From Paramecium sonneborni (Eukaryota; Ciliophora; Oligohymenophorea; Peniculida; Parameciidae): a stretch of DNA of 64,000 nt. The notes beneath the pieces are model-generated. The model did not search any database. It was not told the DNA's origin and saw only the letters and a list, made by a program, of their open reading frames with translations. The position numbers and the translations under genes are program-made. Positions 49,344 through 62,664 of this stretch are shown one piece after another; the first letter of the stretch is position 1, and the number at the start of each line of letters is the position of its first letter. The stretch is taken from assembly GCA_905182985.1 (NCBI GenBank), contig CAJJDN010000049.1, positions 520,290 through 584,289 of the forward strand. Direction: 5' to 3'.

Positions 49344-50454
49344 TTATTTAATTAAAATTTATCTCAAATTCCTAAATTTGTTTAAAATAAATTCTTTAAA
49401 ACACCATATAGAATAATAATTCATCATTATTTTATTTTATGAGATTTCATTCTAAAATTGTGTTATATATATCTTTTTATTTTTGATTCATCTTCAAATT
49501 AATAATAAATTCAAATATTTAATATATAAATCTGAGTTTATTTTAGTATAAATCTACATTTATTAAAGATTAATAATATATAAAGTATTAGTTTTTATGG
49601 ATGTTCAGTCTAAGCTATAAAAAATTTCAATAGAAATAATATAAATTGGGATTTTTTAAAAAAAGCATTGGTTGATATTCAGTTCTTACCTTACATACTT
49701 AAAAATGAGTAATTATATGATAGAATAAAATGAAATGAAAAAATATTGATAATAGGTCTTTCTATTTCCAACAGAACTAATTTTAACAAATCACTTTTAT
49801 AGATCTAAAATAATATATTAAATTAAAATTAATTAATTTTATATATAAGAATAAAAAATGAATTGATTGTGATTTAATGTAATAATTTAATTTTCTAAAA
49901 CTAATAGTAGTAACTTAAATCTTAAAAAAAATTTTAACCTTTGATTTTATATTATTTTAAACGCATTTAAATATTTAATATTGCTAGAAAATATAACCAA
50001 AATAATCTGAGCTAATTTTTGGTATAAATATTATAAATCTAAAGATGTTTATAAACATTTAATATTTTTATCTATAAATTTTTATAAATTAAAAAAAATA
50101 TTGATTTAAAATAACAAAGGAAAAAAAATTAAATGCTTCATTATAATAACGAATGATTTTTATATTTAATAATTGAACAAAAATATTCAAGATCTAGCTC
50201 ATATTCTATCATATATTTTCTATATTCTTTGAATTTTGAGAAGTTTATTATAATGACAGTATTATTTTTGATTAATTAATTATCAAAAGAAAACAATAAA
50301 ATAAACTAATTTGGTTATATTGTTAATAAAAAAGATGAGAAAATATTTTTATTATTAGAAAATTTGATTATTGAATTATTATAAGATTTTTGAATAGTGA
50401 TAGTAAGAAGTATTTGTTAATAATTTAGTTTAATATCAATAAATAGTATATATT
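49344..50454. other. Gene-free 1.1 kb
   Basis: Very AT-rich, no coding frame or RNA recognised; holds the divergent promoters of the P450 reductase and the beta-lactamase-like gene. Longer than most gaps in the window. Confidence 0.6.
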
Positions 50455-51534
50455 ATGAAATAAAAGGGATAATAAAAGAAAAAAGTTATAACTAGAGAAA
50501 TATTATTAGAATAACTAAAATAAAATCTCTAAATGATGAATCATAAGATGAGTTTTTTGGTATAAGGAGCTGATGGTGAAATATTTATAAAAGAACATTT
50601 ATGTGAATAAGGAAAACAACCTTATGATGATAACACTAGAATTCATATAGCATCTGGATGTAAATGGATTGCAATGGCAACAATAATGAAAGTTGTTGAA
50701 TTAGGATTAGTAAATGTTAATACAAAAGTGATTGATATATATCCTGAATTTAGAAATACTAATCCAAATTTAATCCTAAAACATTTGATTACTCATACAT
50801 CAGGATATGAATTAGCTGATGAATGGATATTGGATTTAGATATTTCCTTATAAGAATCTGTAATTGGAATTGCTAAAGGAGGAAAATATCCAGCAAGTAA
50901 AGTTCATTTTTAAGGAGGGACTAAAGTTGGTTATAGTGATATAGGAATGTAAATAGCAGGAGGTATGGCAGAAAAAATAACAGGAAAATCATTTCATTAA
51001 TTATTTAATGAATTCATTGCTATACCTTTAGAAATGAAAAATGCAGAATTTACAGCATTTGATGGACAAAAAGGTTAAAATATTGCTATTGCAGATGGAT
51101 TTTTAATTAGAATGATTGATTATGCCAATTTTATGAGAATGATTCTTAATTATGGTACTTTTAATGGTAAGTAAATCTTAAAGATATCAACTGTTAAATA
51201 GATGCTTTAAGATTATACAAGTGATTTACCTGTTTCTAAAAAAATTATGAAAGAGGTAGTAGGAGATGTTTCTGATTTTTATGGATTTGGTATAGGAGCA
51301 TGGATATATGACACAAATTAAAATAATTAACCTGTGATTTTTTCAAGTTCAGGAATTCATGGATTTTCAAATTGGATTGATATTGAAAATTAATATTTAT
51401 GTATATTTTACATAAGAACAGAGGTTGAAAATGAACCATTAATTTCAGAATTAACTGAATCTATGAGACCTTAAATTTTAGAATTTGTTTTAAAAGAAAC
51501 TGAAAAACTAAAATAAAAATTAGTGAATGTTTGA
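50455..51534 (+). CDS. Beta-lactamase-fold serine hydrolase (LACTB/esterase type)
   Basis: 359 residues in one exon. Class C beta-lactamase/DD-peptidase fold: the catalytic SxxK is SGCK in HIASGCKWIAMATIMKVVEL, the second motif YSD in GYSDIGMQIAGG replaces YxN, HLITHTSGYE is the family's conserved loop, and SSSGIHGFSNW replaces the KTG strand. Ser, Lys and Tyr are present, so hydrolase activity is plausible. No signal peptide and a very basic N-terminus (MKQKGQQKKKVIT), so the protein is probably cytosolic; eukaryotic relatives include LACTB and bacterial EstB-type esterases. Such genes are often of bacterial origin; base and codon use here are like the neighbours, so if transferred it was long ago. 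Confidence 0.88.
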
Positions 51535-52135
51535 TATAATATTATATATCAGTTATTATTATTTTATATCATTTATAAATATATTAAAAATTGTCATTTC
51601 ATCTTAAAGAATACATTAATAATTGATTTTTTACTAATATTTTGTTCCTTTTAACTTCTATTTAACATATTTTTAAATAAATATGTAGTTTACATATAAA
51701 ATAATTTCATTCTATTTAAAAATAAAGTACCATATTTATCATAGACTTTATAATTAACAAACAAATAATTTTAATGACATTTAAAGAGATGTCAAAAAAA
51801 ATTTATAATTAAAATGATTTGAGAAACAAAGTAATATATAAATTTAGAATCTGATTATATTATGCCCTTAGAATAATAAAATAGATAGTTTAAAATATTT
51901 TATAATATATAAAATAAAAATATTATCAAAATTAATTTAAGCAGATTACTTTTTATTGAATTCTATATTGTTGATTAAAAAGTTAATGTATTGAAATCAA
52001 ATAATTGATTAATGTAAAAAAAATAAAGATAATAAATTTAAATATGAAATAATCCAATTAAATATATTCAAATATGATTTTAAATCTATGTGGAAAGTTT
52101 TAAGAATTAGAATAATATTTTTAATAATAAAAAAA
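51535..52135. other. Gene-free 600 bp
   Basis: AT-rich intergenic DNA; nothing recognised. Confidence 0.6.
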
Positions 52136-53301
52136 ATGTTTAATTGTAGTTGTAAATCCTCTTCAGTTTAAATGACAGAAGAATAGAAAAAATAATTGAG
52201 ATGGAGAAAGGAAATAAATTTACTTGAGTATTACAGTATCTATTCAATTTATCATATTAGATATAAAAATTGGTTTAAATTGTTATTTATTTGATTATGA
52301 AGTAGAATACCTAGGAAAACAATATTTAATACACACTTTTTGTGGTGGTGAATAAGATAAGGTTAATTTTTATAATATTTCTTAAAGGAAGTTATTTTAA
52401 TGCTTCATGGGTATGGTGGATCAAATGTTCATTATTGTAGGATTTACGAATAATTAATAAGAAAATTCCGAATTTATTCAATAGATTTGCCAGGCATGGG
52501 ATATTCAAGTAAATCAGATATATTAATGGAATCATATAAAGATGCAATAGAATTCTTTATGGGAACTATATCAAAATTCATTGAGAATGTTATAAAGGAT
52601 AAAAAAATAATTTTAATTGGTCATTCTTTTGGTGGTTTTTTAGCAGCTCATTTATTTACAAGAAACCCTCATTTATTCTCTAGACTCTTTTTATTAAGTC
52701 CTGCAGGAGGTACTTATTATGATGATAATGAAATCAAGTATTTATAATAAAATTAATTTAAAGATAATTGTAGGACACAACAAAATATTCCTTTTTAAAA
52801 AGAATGTTTATTAATTATGCTTAGAAGAAATGGACTGAATAAATTACACCATAATAATTAAAAGATAAATGGTATGGAAATTATTTTATAAAAAAATATC
52901 TCAAAAAAAGGATGTCATTGTAAGGAAAAGAATATGAAGTATGGAAATAATATATAGATGAAATGTTAGCTTTACCTGATGGCTCAGAGAAAGCATTATT
53001 TTTATTATTATAATTTCCAAGAGTAATTGCAAGAGGTTGGGATTCAATCGAATATATATTAACACAACACAATAAATATATTTACAATATTCCTATTTAC
53101 TTTTATTTTGGTAATATAGATTGGATGGATAAAAAAGGAGCATAAAATCTAGCAAACAATCATTAAAATGTTAAAATTAGAATCATTGAGAACGCTGGAC
53201 ATTAATTAAATTTTGAAAATCCAAAAGGAGTTTTCGAATAATTGATTATTGATATCAGTTTTTCAGCCCACATGCAAGAATAATAAATAGTAATGTCATG
53301 A
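52136..53301 (+). CDS. ABHD4/ABHD5-like lipid hydrolase
   Basis: 362 residues; introns of 25, 26 and 26 nt, exact codon count. N-terminus MFNCSCKSS then EEQKKQLRWRKEINLLEYY, like the S-x-QLxxAE-x-KIL helix that opens ABHD4/5. Core: ILMLHGYGGSNVHYCRI (HG oxyanion), SIDLPGMGYSSKS (family D-L-x-G-x-G-x-S), nucleophile GHSFGGFLAAHLFTRNP, PAGG, acid in FGNIDWMDKKGA, His in ENAGHQLNFENPKGV. All triad residues are present, including the Ser that vertebrate ABHD5 lacks, so it should be enzymatically active (lysophospholipase/N-acyl-PE lipase like ABHD4). The region between 52750 and 53000 only reads correctly after a 26-nt intron. The upstream Met was chosen because it is in frame and keeps a Cys-rich start. 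Confidence 0.9.
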
Positions 53302-54269
53302 TCAAATATATATATTTAATTATATTATTTTTATTTATTTCCATCAAGATTACTTTTTACCCACTATATTTATTCAAATTCATAAACTATTATGGGTATT
53401 TTATATTGAAATCTACTAATATTGTTATTGGCATATATGTCTAAAAGATACTGTAGATTTACATTTAATAAACATGATTATTGCAAATCCATTAACCACT
53501 AAACTTATTTTCAATTGAAAACTAAATTAATGGAAAAACCAAATTATATTTTTGTAAAAATTGTATAATATTTATTCTTTATTTTTTTCAATTGGATTGT
53601 GAAATAATTTTTGAATTAATAATTGATAATTATTTAAATCAGTTTAATTAAGTTTTTATCGTTTATTTTTAAGAAATTTGTTCATCCTTTTTGACTTTTA
53701 TCCATTTTCACTTTAATCCAAGATAGATTATTTGCAAATCTAGTTCTTTTGCATTCTAATCTTAAAATCTAATAAACTTCTTTTTAATTTGAAATTTTTT
53801 ATCAGTTATTTGATAGTTCTTCTGAAAATGTAATAATTACATTTTTTATATGATAAGCAACTTAGTTAAAATTCTTAACCTTTGACCTAAGTATTGAAAT
53901 ATGATTAAAAAATTAATTCTGTTGTGATTGTCCATTTTTTTAAAATTATCAAGAAATTTTTTAGTGTAATGTAGTTTATTTAAAATTCTCTAGAATGAAT
54001 GGGACACAAAATTAATGAAAAAAAACTATTTGAAATTTGATCTGAAAAAATCTAAATTTTTCTATTTCATAATATATTAGTTCATATGTCTTTCAAGATA
54101 TTAATTTATTGATCAATAACCTAGAAATATTCTTTTTAATTAGAGTTCTTTATTATTGTATTTTTATTCTTATCAATATAGATTAATAATTACTATGTGT
54201 TATAATATGATATAGAATCTTGGTATTATTTCAGGTTGAAAAAACTTAAATCAATTTTAAAAAATTAAT

Positions 54270-54640
54270 ATGCCTTTTTTTAAAAGAGCAAAAGCATATT
54301 ATAGATCAATAGAAAGAGCTTCAATACTACTACGTCAGTCTTCAATGACTTAGCGATGCATTATTTAGAATAGTTAATTAAGAATGCACATTAAACTTAT
54401 ATTTATCTAACCCGAAAATTATTGGAATACGTTATTCAGATTTTTCCTAATTCCTATAGCTTCTTAATATTTATTCAATTTTTTAATAATCACCTAAATT
54501 TATTTTGTAATGAAAGGCCTTTTCAAAACAAATTTAGATCCTTTAAATTTTTTCTAAATAATCAAAAGTTATTTCTAAATATTCAACTTTGGTTTAAACA
54601 TTTGATACCAATATGCATCTTAATTATTTGAATTAATTCA
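54270..54640 (+). pseudogene. Relic of a ciliate helical-repeat membrane/PAS-type protein
   Basis: A frame starting MPFFKRAKAYYRSIERASIL runs into a second frame reading YIYLTRKLLEYVIQIFPNSY then SFLIFIQFF. The second part resembles the linker repeats of large ciliate membrane proteins that carry PAS or cyclase domains. A frame change near 54390 has no fitting intron, and nothing recognisable follows after 54640. I read a decayed fragment; it could also be chance. Confidence 0.35.
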
Positions 54641-55594
54641 TAAAGCTTCGTAATAGTATTTTAAAGCATTTTAATATTTTTCTAGATTTTAATTACGAAA
54701 ACCTTATTAATTGAATATCAATTCTTACATTTTTCTGGATAAGCTTGATCATCCTTTGCAGTAATTTTTAATGTTTATTTAAATCTTTTTTATGATTTTT
54801 AGTAAATTTAGAAGAAATTATATAATAAACTTATGAATAAATTGCTTTTGGAACCATCAAAAATTTATGTATCATAATTATTAGGATTAATTAAAGTGAA
54901 TCTTATCAATTAAATTTCACTGTATTAAATGTAAAAAAATAACAGCCTTTTTAAATAATGAGTTTCAAAAGAAATTTTTGTTTCATTTAAATTGCTCTTT
55001 CTATAAAATAAAGGATTTAATTATTATTAAGGATCTAATACAATTAGAACTTTTGAAGAATCAATTTAAATACTATTATTATAATAATTAATAAAATTTG
55101 ACTTATTATTTTAATCTAATTTTCAAAAATTATTTTAAATCATTTATGAAGTAAAATTTTATCTTTGTGTTGTTAATGACCAAAAACCTTTTAAATTATT
55201 AAAGTAAGAAAAAATTATTTAAAAATATTTAGTTATATTTAGTAATTTCTTTTTTAATGCATAAATTATTATCATATTTTATTTAAGCACTGTGTTCAAT
55301 TTATTAATGTTTTTTTGATTTATTACACAAGAGTTAAAATATAAAATTTTACTTGTATCCTATCCTCTTTTAAAAGGATAAGGTTTAAACATAGTCTTAG
55401 ATTTTATACTTCATAAAAATATTTATAACTCAGGAAATACTTTACTCAAATAAAAATATAAAAAAGTAATCTGTGTTATAAATTGGTGGATTTCTAATGA
55501 ATAATAGAATAATTTAATAAAAAATTATTTTTATTAAAACTAAATATAAATAACATGTATATTTAAAATAGAATATTTATTAATTACAAATATT

Positions 55595-55900
55595 AAACCT
55601 AAATGAATAATAGATAAAATAAAAAAGATTCTGATGTCTTAATTAATGAATTTTTTCATTCAAGATTTTATAAACGTCTGATTACTATTTTTCTCATTAT
55701 TGATTTTTAATAAAAATCAGAAAAAAATTTGCTATAGAAATAATAGGAATTGACTTGATTTGAATTATTTAATTTGAGATTTAAATAGAAATGTTTTTGA
55801 AACAATAAAAGTTAATTTACTCTAACGAGAATAATAATAAAGATTTTTCAATAGTATATCAAATTATTCAGAGAATGACAATTGGTACATAAATTTTATC
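55595..55900. repeat. 306-bp perfect repeat, left copy
   Basis: Identical to 55902-56207 as far as I can see base by base, and directly abuts the single N at 55901. Non-coding, AT-rich. Confidence 0.9.
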
Positions 55901-55901
55901 N

Positions 55902-56207
55902 AAACCTAAATGAATAATAGATAAAATAAAAAAGATTCTGATGTCTTAATTAATGAATTTTTTCATTCAAGATTTTATAAACGTCTGATTACTATTTTTC
56001 TCATTATTGATTTTTAATAAAAATCAGAAAAAAATTTGCTATAGAAATAATAGGAATTGACTTGATTTGAATTATTTAATTTGAGATTTAAATAGAAATG
56101 TTTTTGAAACAATAAAAGTTAATTTACTCTAACGAGAATAATAATAAAGATTTTTCAATAGTATATCAAATTATTCAGAGAATGACAATTGGTACATAAA
56201 TTTTATC
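55902..56207. repeat. 306-bp perfect repeat, right copy
   Basis: Right-hand copy of 55595-55900. A perfect repeat on both sides of a one-base gap is the mark of two contig ends that overlap but were not merged. Confidence 0.9.
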
Positions 56208-58009
56208 AACATAAGATTTATTGAATTGAAATGTGATTTATTAAATAGATTTTAACTTTTTTTAATCTTAATATTAATTTATGTATGAAAAATTTTAAAA
56301 TAAAATAATTAGATTTTTTGTAATAATCGGATTCAAATTGAATTAATAAAATTGATTTTTAAATTAATATCAAAAATTTTACAATTCTGCTAAATTGGAA
56401 ATTAGTATTCTTTTGGAATTTGAAATGTCTAAATCAAGAATTTGAAATAATATAGAGATATAGCGTAATATTAAAATTAAATTTAGACTTATAAATTATT
56501 ATGCTTATTAAGAGATCTTCAATTAAAGTACTACGACAGTATGATTGATATAAACATAATTAATTTTAGTATCAAAGCAAATGAAATATCTAGTAAATCA
56601 AAAAAAATTTTATCCTTTCAATAAAATTTTTGATTATTAAAATAAGCCTCTTAAAAGTTGAATCTTGATTAACTTAAAGCAAGAGGGTTGTAATTGATGA
56701 TAAAAAATAAAGAATACAGCATATTAAATATAAATGAATTTATTAGATATAATTATAGTTTTTTAAAATTTTTCTTAAGGTAATTTAGATTAAGTGTTCA
56801 TTATTTCATTATCTCTTCGCTCCATTATCAACACAAATCAAAAACTCTAATTAAATTTTATAAAAAGAATATAAAGAATTTTATGCTATTCATTAGATAT
56901 AAATAAATTAATAATTAATAATTTTCATAAAATAGAATCAATAGAAAAATTGAAAGTTTTCAAATTTTAAGTTCGACCATGTTAAAAGAATTTAATTAAA
57001 ATATAATATTTAAAGAGTTCAGTTTAAAGCAAAAACTTTACTAAAATAAGAATTATTGACAGAAACAAATATAAATTAAACAAAGAACGAAAACAAATTA
57101 ACAAAAACTATTAAGAATGTTAGTTATAAATATAATTCTAAATTTCTTAAAGTAAGATAATTCAAAATTGAACTATTTAAATAACATAACATTTATTGTT
57201 TAAGTTTTAATTACAAAAAGTGATATTAATACTCATATCATTATATTAATATTTTATTTCAAATTAATATCTGTTTAAAATCTATAATTTGAAAATTTTT
57301 TATGTATGTGAATTAAACAAGTACTTAAAATCATAGATAAAACTTGATTATTTTTTTTATTATAAAATGAACCAAATAGATATGATTAAATCAAAATTTA
57401 TATTAATCATCTAATTTGTTAATTATTCTATACATTATTTTATAATCCTAATTCTAGATTAAAAGTGATTTTAAACAACTCTAAAACAATTTTTTATAGT
57501 TCTAAAATAAATATATTTAAAAATAATATCAACATATAATCAAATGATGCATAAGATATAAATATTAGCTTCACTATACTGATGATAACCTAATATCATA
57601 ATAATTTTTAATAAAATCTAATTTTCTCCTATAAGCTGCACTTTTATTTTGTTTGTGATTTTCAATTTCAAATAGTCATTCTCATTTTATTATTTTTAAC
57701 TCTCTGTTTTAACATTTTAAGTAAACCCTATTTAATATATATACAGTTGCATTCAGATCTAGCTCCACATCTGAAATTTATCTCTTATTTTATCATTAGA
57801 ATATAATGTTAATTTAATTAAAAAATGTTGTCCTAAGAATTTTAACAACATCTAAAATTTAAAATTTATACTTAATATTAGTAATACCCAAGATTTCTAA
57901 TAAAACTAGAATTCATGAATTAGAAAATAATTATTATTATTAACCCAATACAATCTATTTAATTATTGAATAGGATAACTAAATACATTATTATATATTA
58001 TTTTAAATT

Positions 58010-61000
58010 ATGAGTCTTACAAAATAAGAAAAACTTGATACAAAGAGAATCAGAATATCAGCAAAAAAGATCCCATATGCTACATTCCTAAAAAACAATA
58101 AATTTACATGCTTAATTAATGAAAATCAAAATTTTCCATCATAAGAGTCCCTTGATAAATCTAAGAATAATTGTGTTTCAACAGATATAAAATAAAAGAA
58201 AGATCATAAATTTTATTCTAATTATCTTGGTTAAAACAATCGATGGATTTCAAAATTGTTTTTTTTACATTACACTTCTTATGCTTTACTCTTAAAAAGC
58301 GAAGTTTTAAACAAAAGACTTAAAATTACAGATAAACATCTACCAAAATTATCTCCTGAAGATGATTTATTTGAATAAGTATAAAATTCATAAAACAGAA
58401 TTTAAAAATTAAACCTAATAAGTTTTTCAACATTAGTTAAGCTGATATTTTTTAATGAATTGAAATGGATAACAGGAAAATGCATTGTAGCATATGTCAT
58501 AGAATCAATTTCAAAAAATGGAATTTCTTTTATAATGAGTTTTGTCATAGTTAGTGTATCACAACATGATTATGATAATGCTCATTATTATGGAATGATA
58601 CTAGTAATATTAAATTTGATATGTTTATTGAGTAGACATCATGCTGCCAATTATTCAGTTATATTTTCTACGAAAGCTCGTCTAAGTTTAATAAATTTAG
58701 TATATATAAAATTGATTGGATTGAATTCTTATTCTTTTAAAAAAGCAAATATAGGTAAGATATTAAATATAGTATCTGGAGACATTAATACATTAGAATA
58801 AATGTTTAGTATGATATTTCCAAGTAGTGTTGTAATTATCTCAATGTTTTTTGCTTGTTTTATATTATGGAATAGATTTGATGGTATTATTGGTTTATTG
58901 GCAGTTCTATTATTATTTCTTGCTTATCCTATTTAAATCATAATATAATCATTCAATTAAGAAACCTTAAAAAAAGCTAAGCTTAATTAAGATTCTAGAT
59001 TAAGAATTACTAATCAATTCATAGAAGGAATTAGATTAATTAAAATGTAAGCTTGGGAAAAAGCTTTTTAAAAAATGATATTTGGGATTAGGCAACTAGA
59101 ATATTTTAATTTATTAATAATACTTATAAGGACAGCAGTAGATAGATTATTTTCTCAAACTTCCCACATTTGGACAAGTCTATTATTTTTTATTCTATTA
59201 TATTATGGGGATTTTAGAAATGGAATGAGAATGGCTGAGATGATTTCTACATTATAACTTTTAAATGTATTAAGAGTTTCATGTATCTATATGGTTTCAA
59301 ATGGAATATAAGCTTTTATTTAAATTAAAGTTACTTTTGAAAGAATTTCAAACATTTTGAATCTATAAAATTTTGATATGCATAAAATTGATGATTATTA
59401 ATTTGAAAAATAAAATAACAATGAAAAAGAACATAATAGAATATAATTAATAAATTTTAGTGCATATTGGACACATTAAGTATCTGATTATGATAAAGCA
59501 ATTTTAAAAGACTTGAATTTAAATATTAAAGAAGGTGAATTATGGGCAATTATTGGTAGAGTTGGATGTGGGAAATCCACTCTTTTACATTCATTATTAT
59601 GTGAAATTCCAGCTTATAAAGGAATCATGTTGTTTGATGGATAAAAACCATAATAAAACAAATTAACAATTGGTTATGTTGAATAAGAACCTTTTTTATT
59701 TCCAGATACTATAAGAAATAATATTCTATTTGGAAAAACATATGATAAAACTTTATATTAAAAAGTTACTTAAGTTGCATAATTAGAATCTGATTTTGAA
59801 TTAATGAAATTTAAAGATTAAACTGAAATTGGAGAAAGAGGTATTACACTTTCAGGAGGATAAAAAGCAAGAATCTCTTTAGCCAGAGCTTTATATTAAA
59901 TACCTGATTTATATTTATTTGATGATCCTTTATCTGCTGTTGATGCTAGTGTTGCTTAAAATATATTTACAATTGCTATTAAATAATTCATTTTTGAATA
60001 TTAAATGACTATTAACCCTAATAAACCAAAACCTATTGTTATTTTAGCAACTCATTAAATTTAATATGCAATCAAATGTGATAAAATTGCTATCTTAAGT
60101 AATGGAGAATTAATTGCTAAGGGCTCTTATGAACAAATCAAATTCCATTTAGAAATGATTAATAATGATTTAGCTCAATAATTAGATAAAACTTAAGATG
60201 AAACTACAAATTAAAATATTTTAGAAAAATAACCTATAAATAAGAAAAAAGAGGAAATTAATTTGATTTAAACTAGAAATTTAACTGTTTTGGAATCAGA
60301 TACATAATAAATTATTGATTTATCGGTTTATTTTAGATATTTTAAAAATTGGAAAGGCTAGGCTTTTATTTTTGTTTTAGTTTTGGAGATTATATATGAA
60401 ATTTGTAAAATTTTTTATTAAAGAATTATCTCATAATTTGAAACTTATGAAAAAAATGGTTAGACTAATTTTATTTTTTTAATGTTGTCTTGTTTAGTTA
60501 TTGGATTAATGGTTTGTAGTTTTATTAAGTATATTATTAGTATTAAATAAGTTTAATCAACAACATAAACCATTCATAATCAAATGATTAATTCTATTTC
60601 ATAAGCTCCAATATCATATTTTGATATAAATCCTTCAGGAAGAATTATTAATAGATTTTCCAACGATTTATCTTTATGTGATAATTCAACAAACTTAGTT
60701 TGTTTAGATATTTTAGAAATGATAGGAAATTTCTTTATTGCTTTGATAACCTTGGCTTTTTTATAACCATATTTTATTTTTGTTATATTCTTTATAATAG
60801 CCTTAAACCTTTATCAATATAATTTTTACAATTAAATTGTGAGTTAATTGAAAGAAAATGAATTAATTTAAAGAAGTCCATTGTTTGATTTTATAAAAAA
60901 AACATTAGGAGGTTCAATTCAAATTAAGGTTTATAAATAATAAAACTAATTTAAGAAACAATTTTTAGATTTATCAAATATCTATAATTTAAATGCTTTA

Positions 61001-62113
61001 ACTTATTTTTATTAAACAAGATCATTTTGTTTTAATATAGATTTTATTGGATTTATTGCATCCTCAATCAGTTTATTCATATTTTTAAATATGAATTATG
61101 AGGATGTAGCTGTTTTCTCATAAGGTGTATTATTATTAACTACATATAATGATGGTTTATCATTAGGATTAAAATAATTGATAAATTTTGCAACATAAAT
61201 GAGTTCGTATAATAGAATGTTCTAAATAATAGATGTTGAATCAGAGGCACCTTAAGTTAAAGAAGAAGATTCAAAATTATCAAATTTTCCAGAATCAGGT
61301 AATATTAAATTTGATAATGTTTATATGAGATATAGATAGAATTCAGATTTAGTATTAAAAGGATTAACATTCGAAATAAAAAGTGGATAAAAAATTGGTT
61401 GTGTTGGTAGAACAGGAGCTGGGAAATCTTCAATCTTATAAGCAATTTTTAGAATGAATGAAATTGAAGATTAGTAAGGATCCAAAATAGAAATTAGTGG
61501 AATTAATATTAAATTATTAGGATTATAAAAATTAAGAAGTAGTATTGGTATTATTCCATAATCTCCATTCTTATTTAATGGAAGTCTTAGATCAAATTTA
61601 GACCCATTTGATTAGTATGACGACTAAGCTATTTAGTAAGCATTATAAGTTTCAGGATTATATGAATATACTAAATCTTTTTCCAATGGTTTATTAACAG
61701 ATATCAGTGATATTAATTCATTATTTTCTGTTGGATAAAAATAATTAATTTGCTTAGCTAGAATTTTATTATATAAAAAAAAGATCATTGTTTTAGATGA
61801 AGCAACTGCTAATCTGGATATGAAAACGGATGATTTCATTTAAAATACGCTTAAATAATAACTTAAAGATTGTACACTTATTACTATTGCACATAGATTA
61901 AATACTATTGCTGATTATGACAAAGTTTTGGTCATTGAAAATGGAAATGTTATAGAATTTGATGAACCATTTAATCTCTTAGCATAATCTCTAAATTCAA
62001 TAAATATTGATAAACAAACTTACTTTTCTAAACTTGTATTGAATACTGGGCAATCTAATTCTCAAGCTATTTTTGATATTGCTAAAAATAAATCGACTCG
62101 AAGATAACATTGA
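58010..62113 (+). CDS. ABCC-type (MRP-like) ABC transporter
   Basis: Full transporter of 1367 residues in one frame without introns: about 100 cytosolic residues, membrane domain 1 (from [15 protein letters not shown]), NBD1, membrane domain 2, NBD2. NBD1: Walker [10 protein letters not shown], signature [16 protein letters not shown], Walker [16 protein letters not shown]2: Walker [10 protein letters not shown], signature [16 protein letters not shown], Walker [14 protein letters not shown]-loop [11 protein letters not shown]1 has Asp in place of the catalytic Glu and NBD2 the normal Glu, as usual for ABCC, so one site hydrolyses ATP. No TMD0 is present, so it is a short MRP (ABCC4/5-like). 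Substrates are probably organic anions or conjugates; this is family knowledge. Membrane domains contain [17 protein letters not shown], matching the L0/TMD1 pattern. Confidence 0.95.
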
Positions 62114-62664
62114 TCTTATTTATTTAATATTTAATATGTTTTAAAATAATTATATCAAATATTCTTGTTTTGTTTCTTTTCTTAAATATTAATCTAATTT
62201 GACAAACTTTTTTTTTCTTTAAATTAATAATTCAAGGCAATTAATTTCTGATTTAACTATTATATTTATTACAGAACAATCTAATTGTTTTTATTTTTTA
62301 CTTATATTTAATTAATCTATTAAAGCTTTAACTTAAATTAATTTTCTTATTAGATAAGAGAAAATTTTGTATCTTGTATTTTAATTAAAGTATGACTGAT
62401 TTATGATTGTGAGGAATGATTTAAAAAGAATCTAGAGAAATTATTTCCTATCTAAAGTCTCTTTGAATACAAATTAAGATTATATAAATTAATTATTCAA
62501 ATAATTAATTGTAGCCTTTTATACAACTAATTCTAACATATAGAAAATAGAAATTCTTATAATTAAAAAAAACTAGTTTGATAAATAAAATGAAAGCTTA
62601 ATTATACAAATAGCAAAAGGATTTATAATATTAAAAAATATTTTATAATGAATAATTCGATTAA
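62114..62664. other. Gene-free 550 bp between convergent genes
   Basis: AT-rich, no coding signal recognised; between two convergent stops. Confidence 0.6.

Larger units (their letters stand above)
53302..58009. other. 4.7-kb gene-poor region with relics and an assembly gap
   Basis: No intact gene on either strand. Contains the relic at 54270-54640, a short minus-strand fragment near 53690-53840 (reading KNYQITDKKFQIKKKF in part, then TGA), the N at 55901 with its duplicated flanks, and otherwise AT-rich DNA with dense TGA. Far longer than normal intergenic distances here. Confidence 0.65.

Noticed and set aside
54422..54631. Intact small gene in the gene-poor region
   Set aside because: Only half of the frame is protein-like, it shifts frame upstream and nothing follows; kept as a relic.
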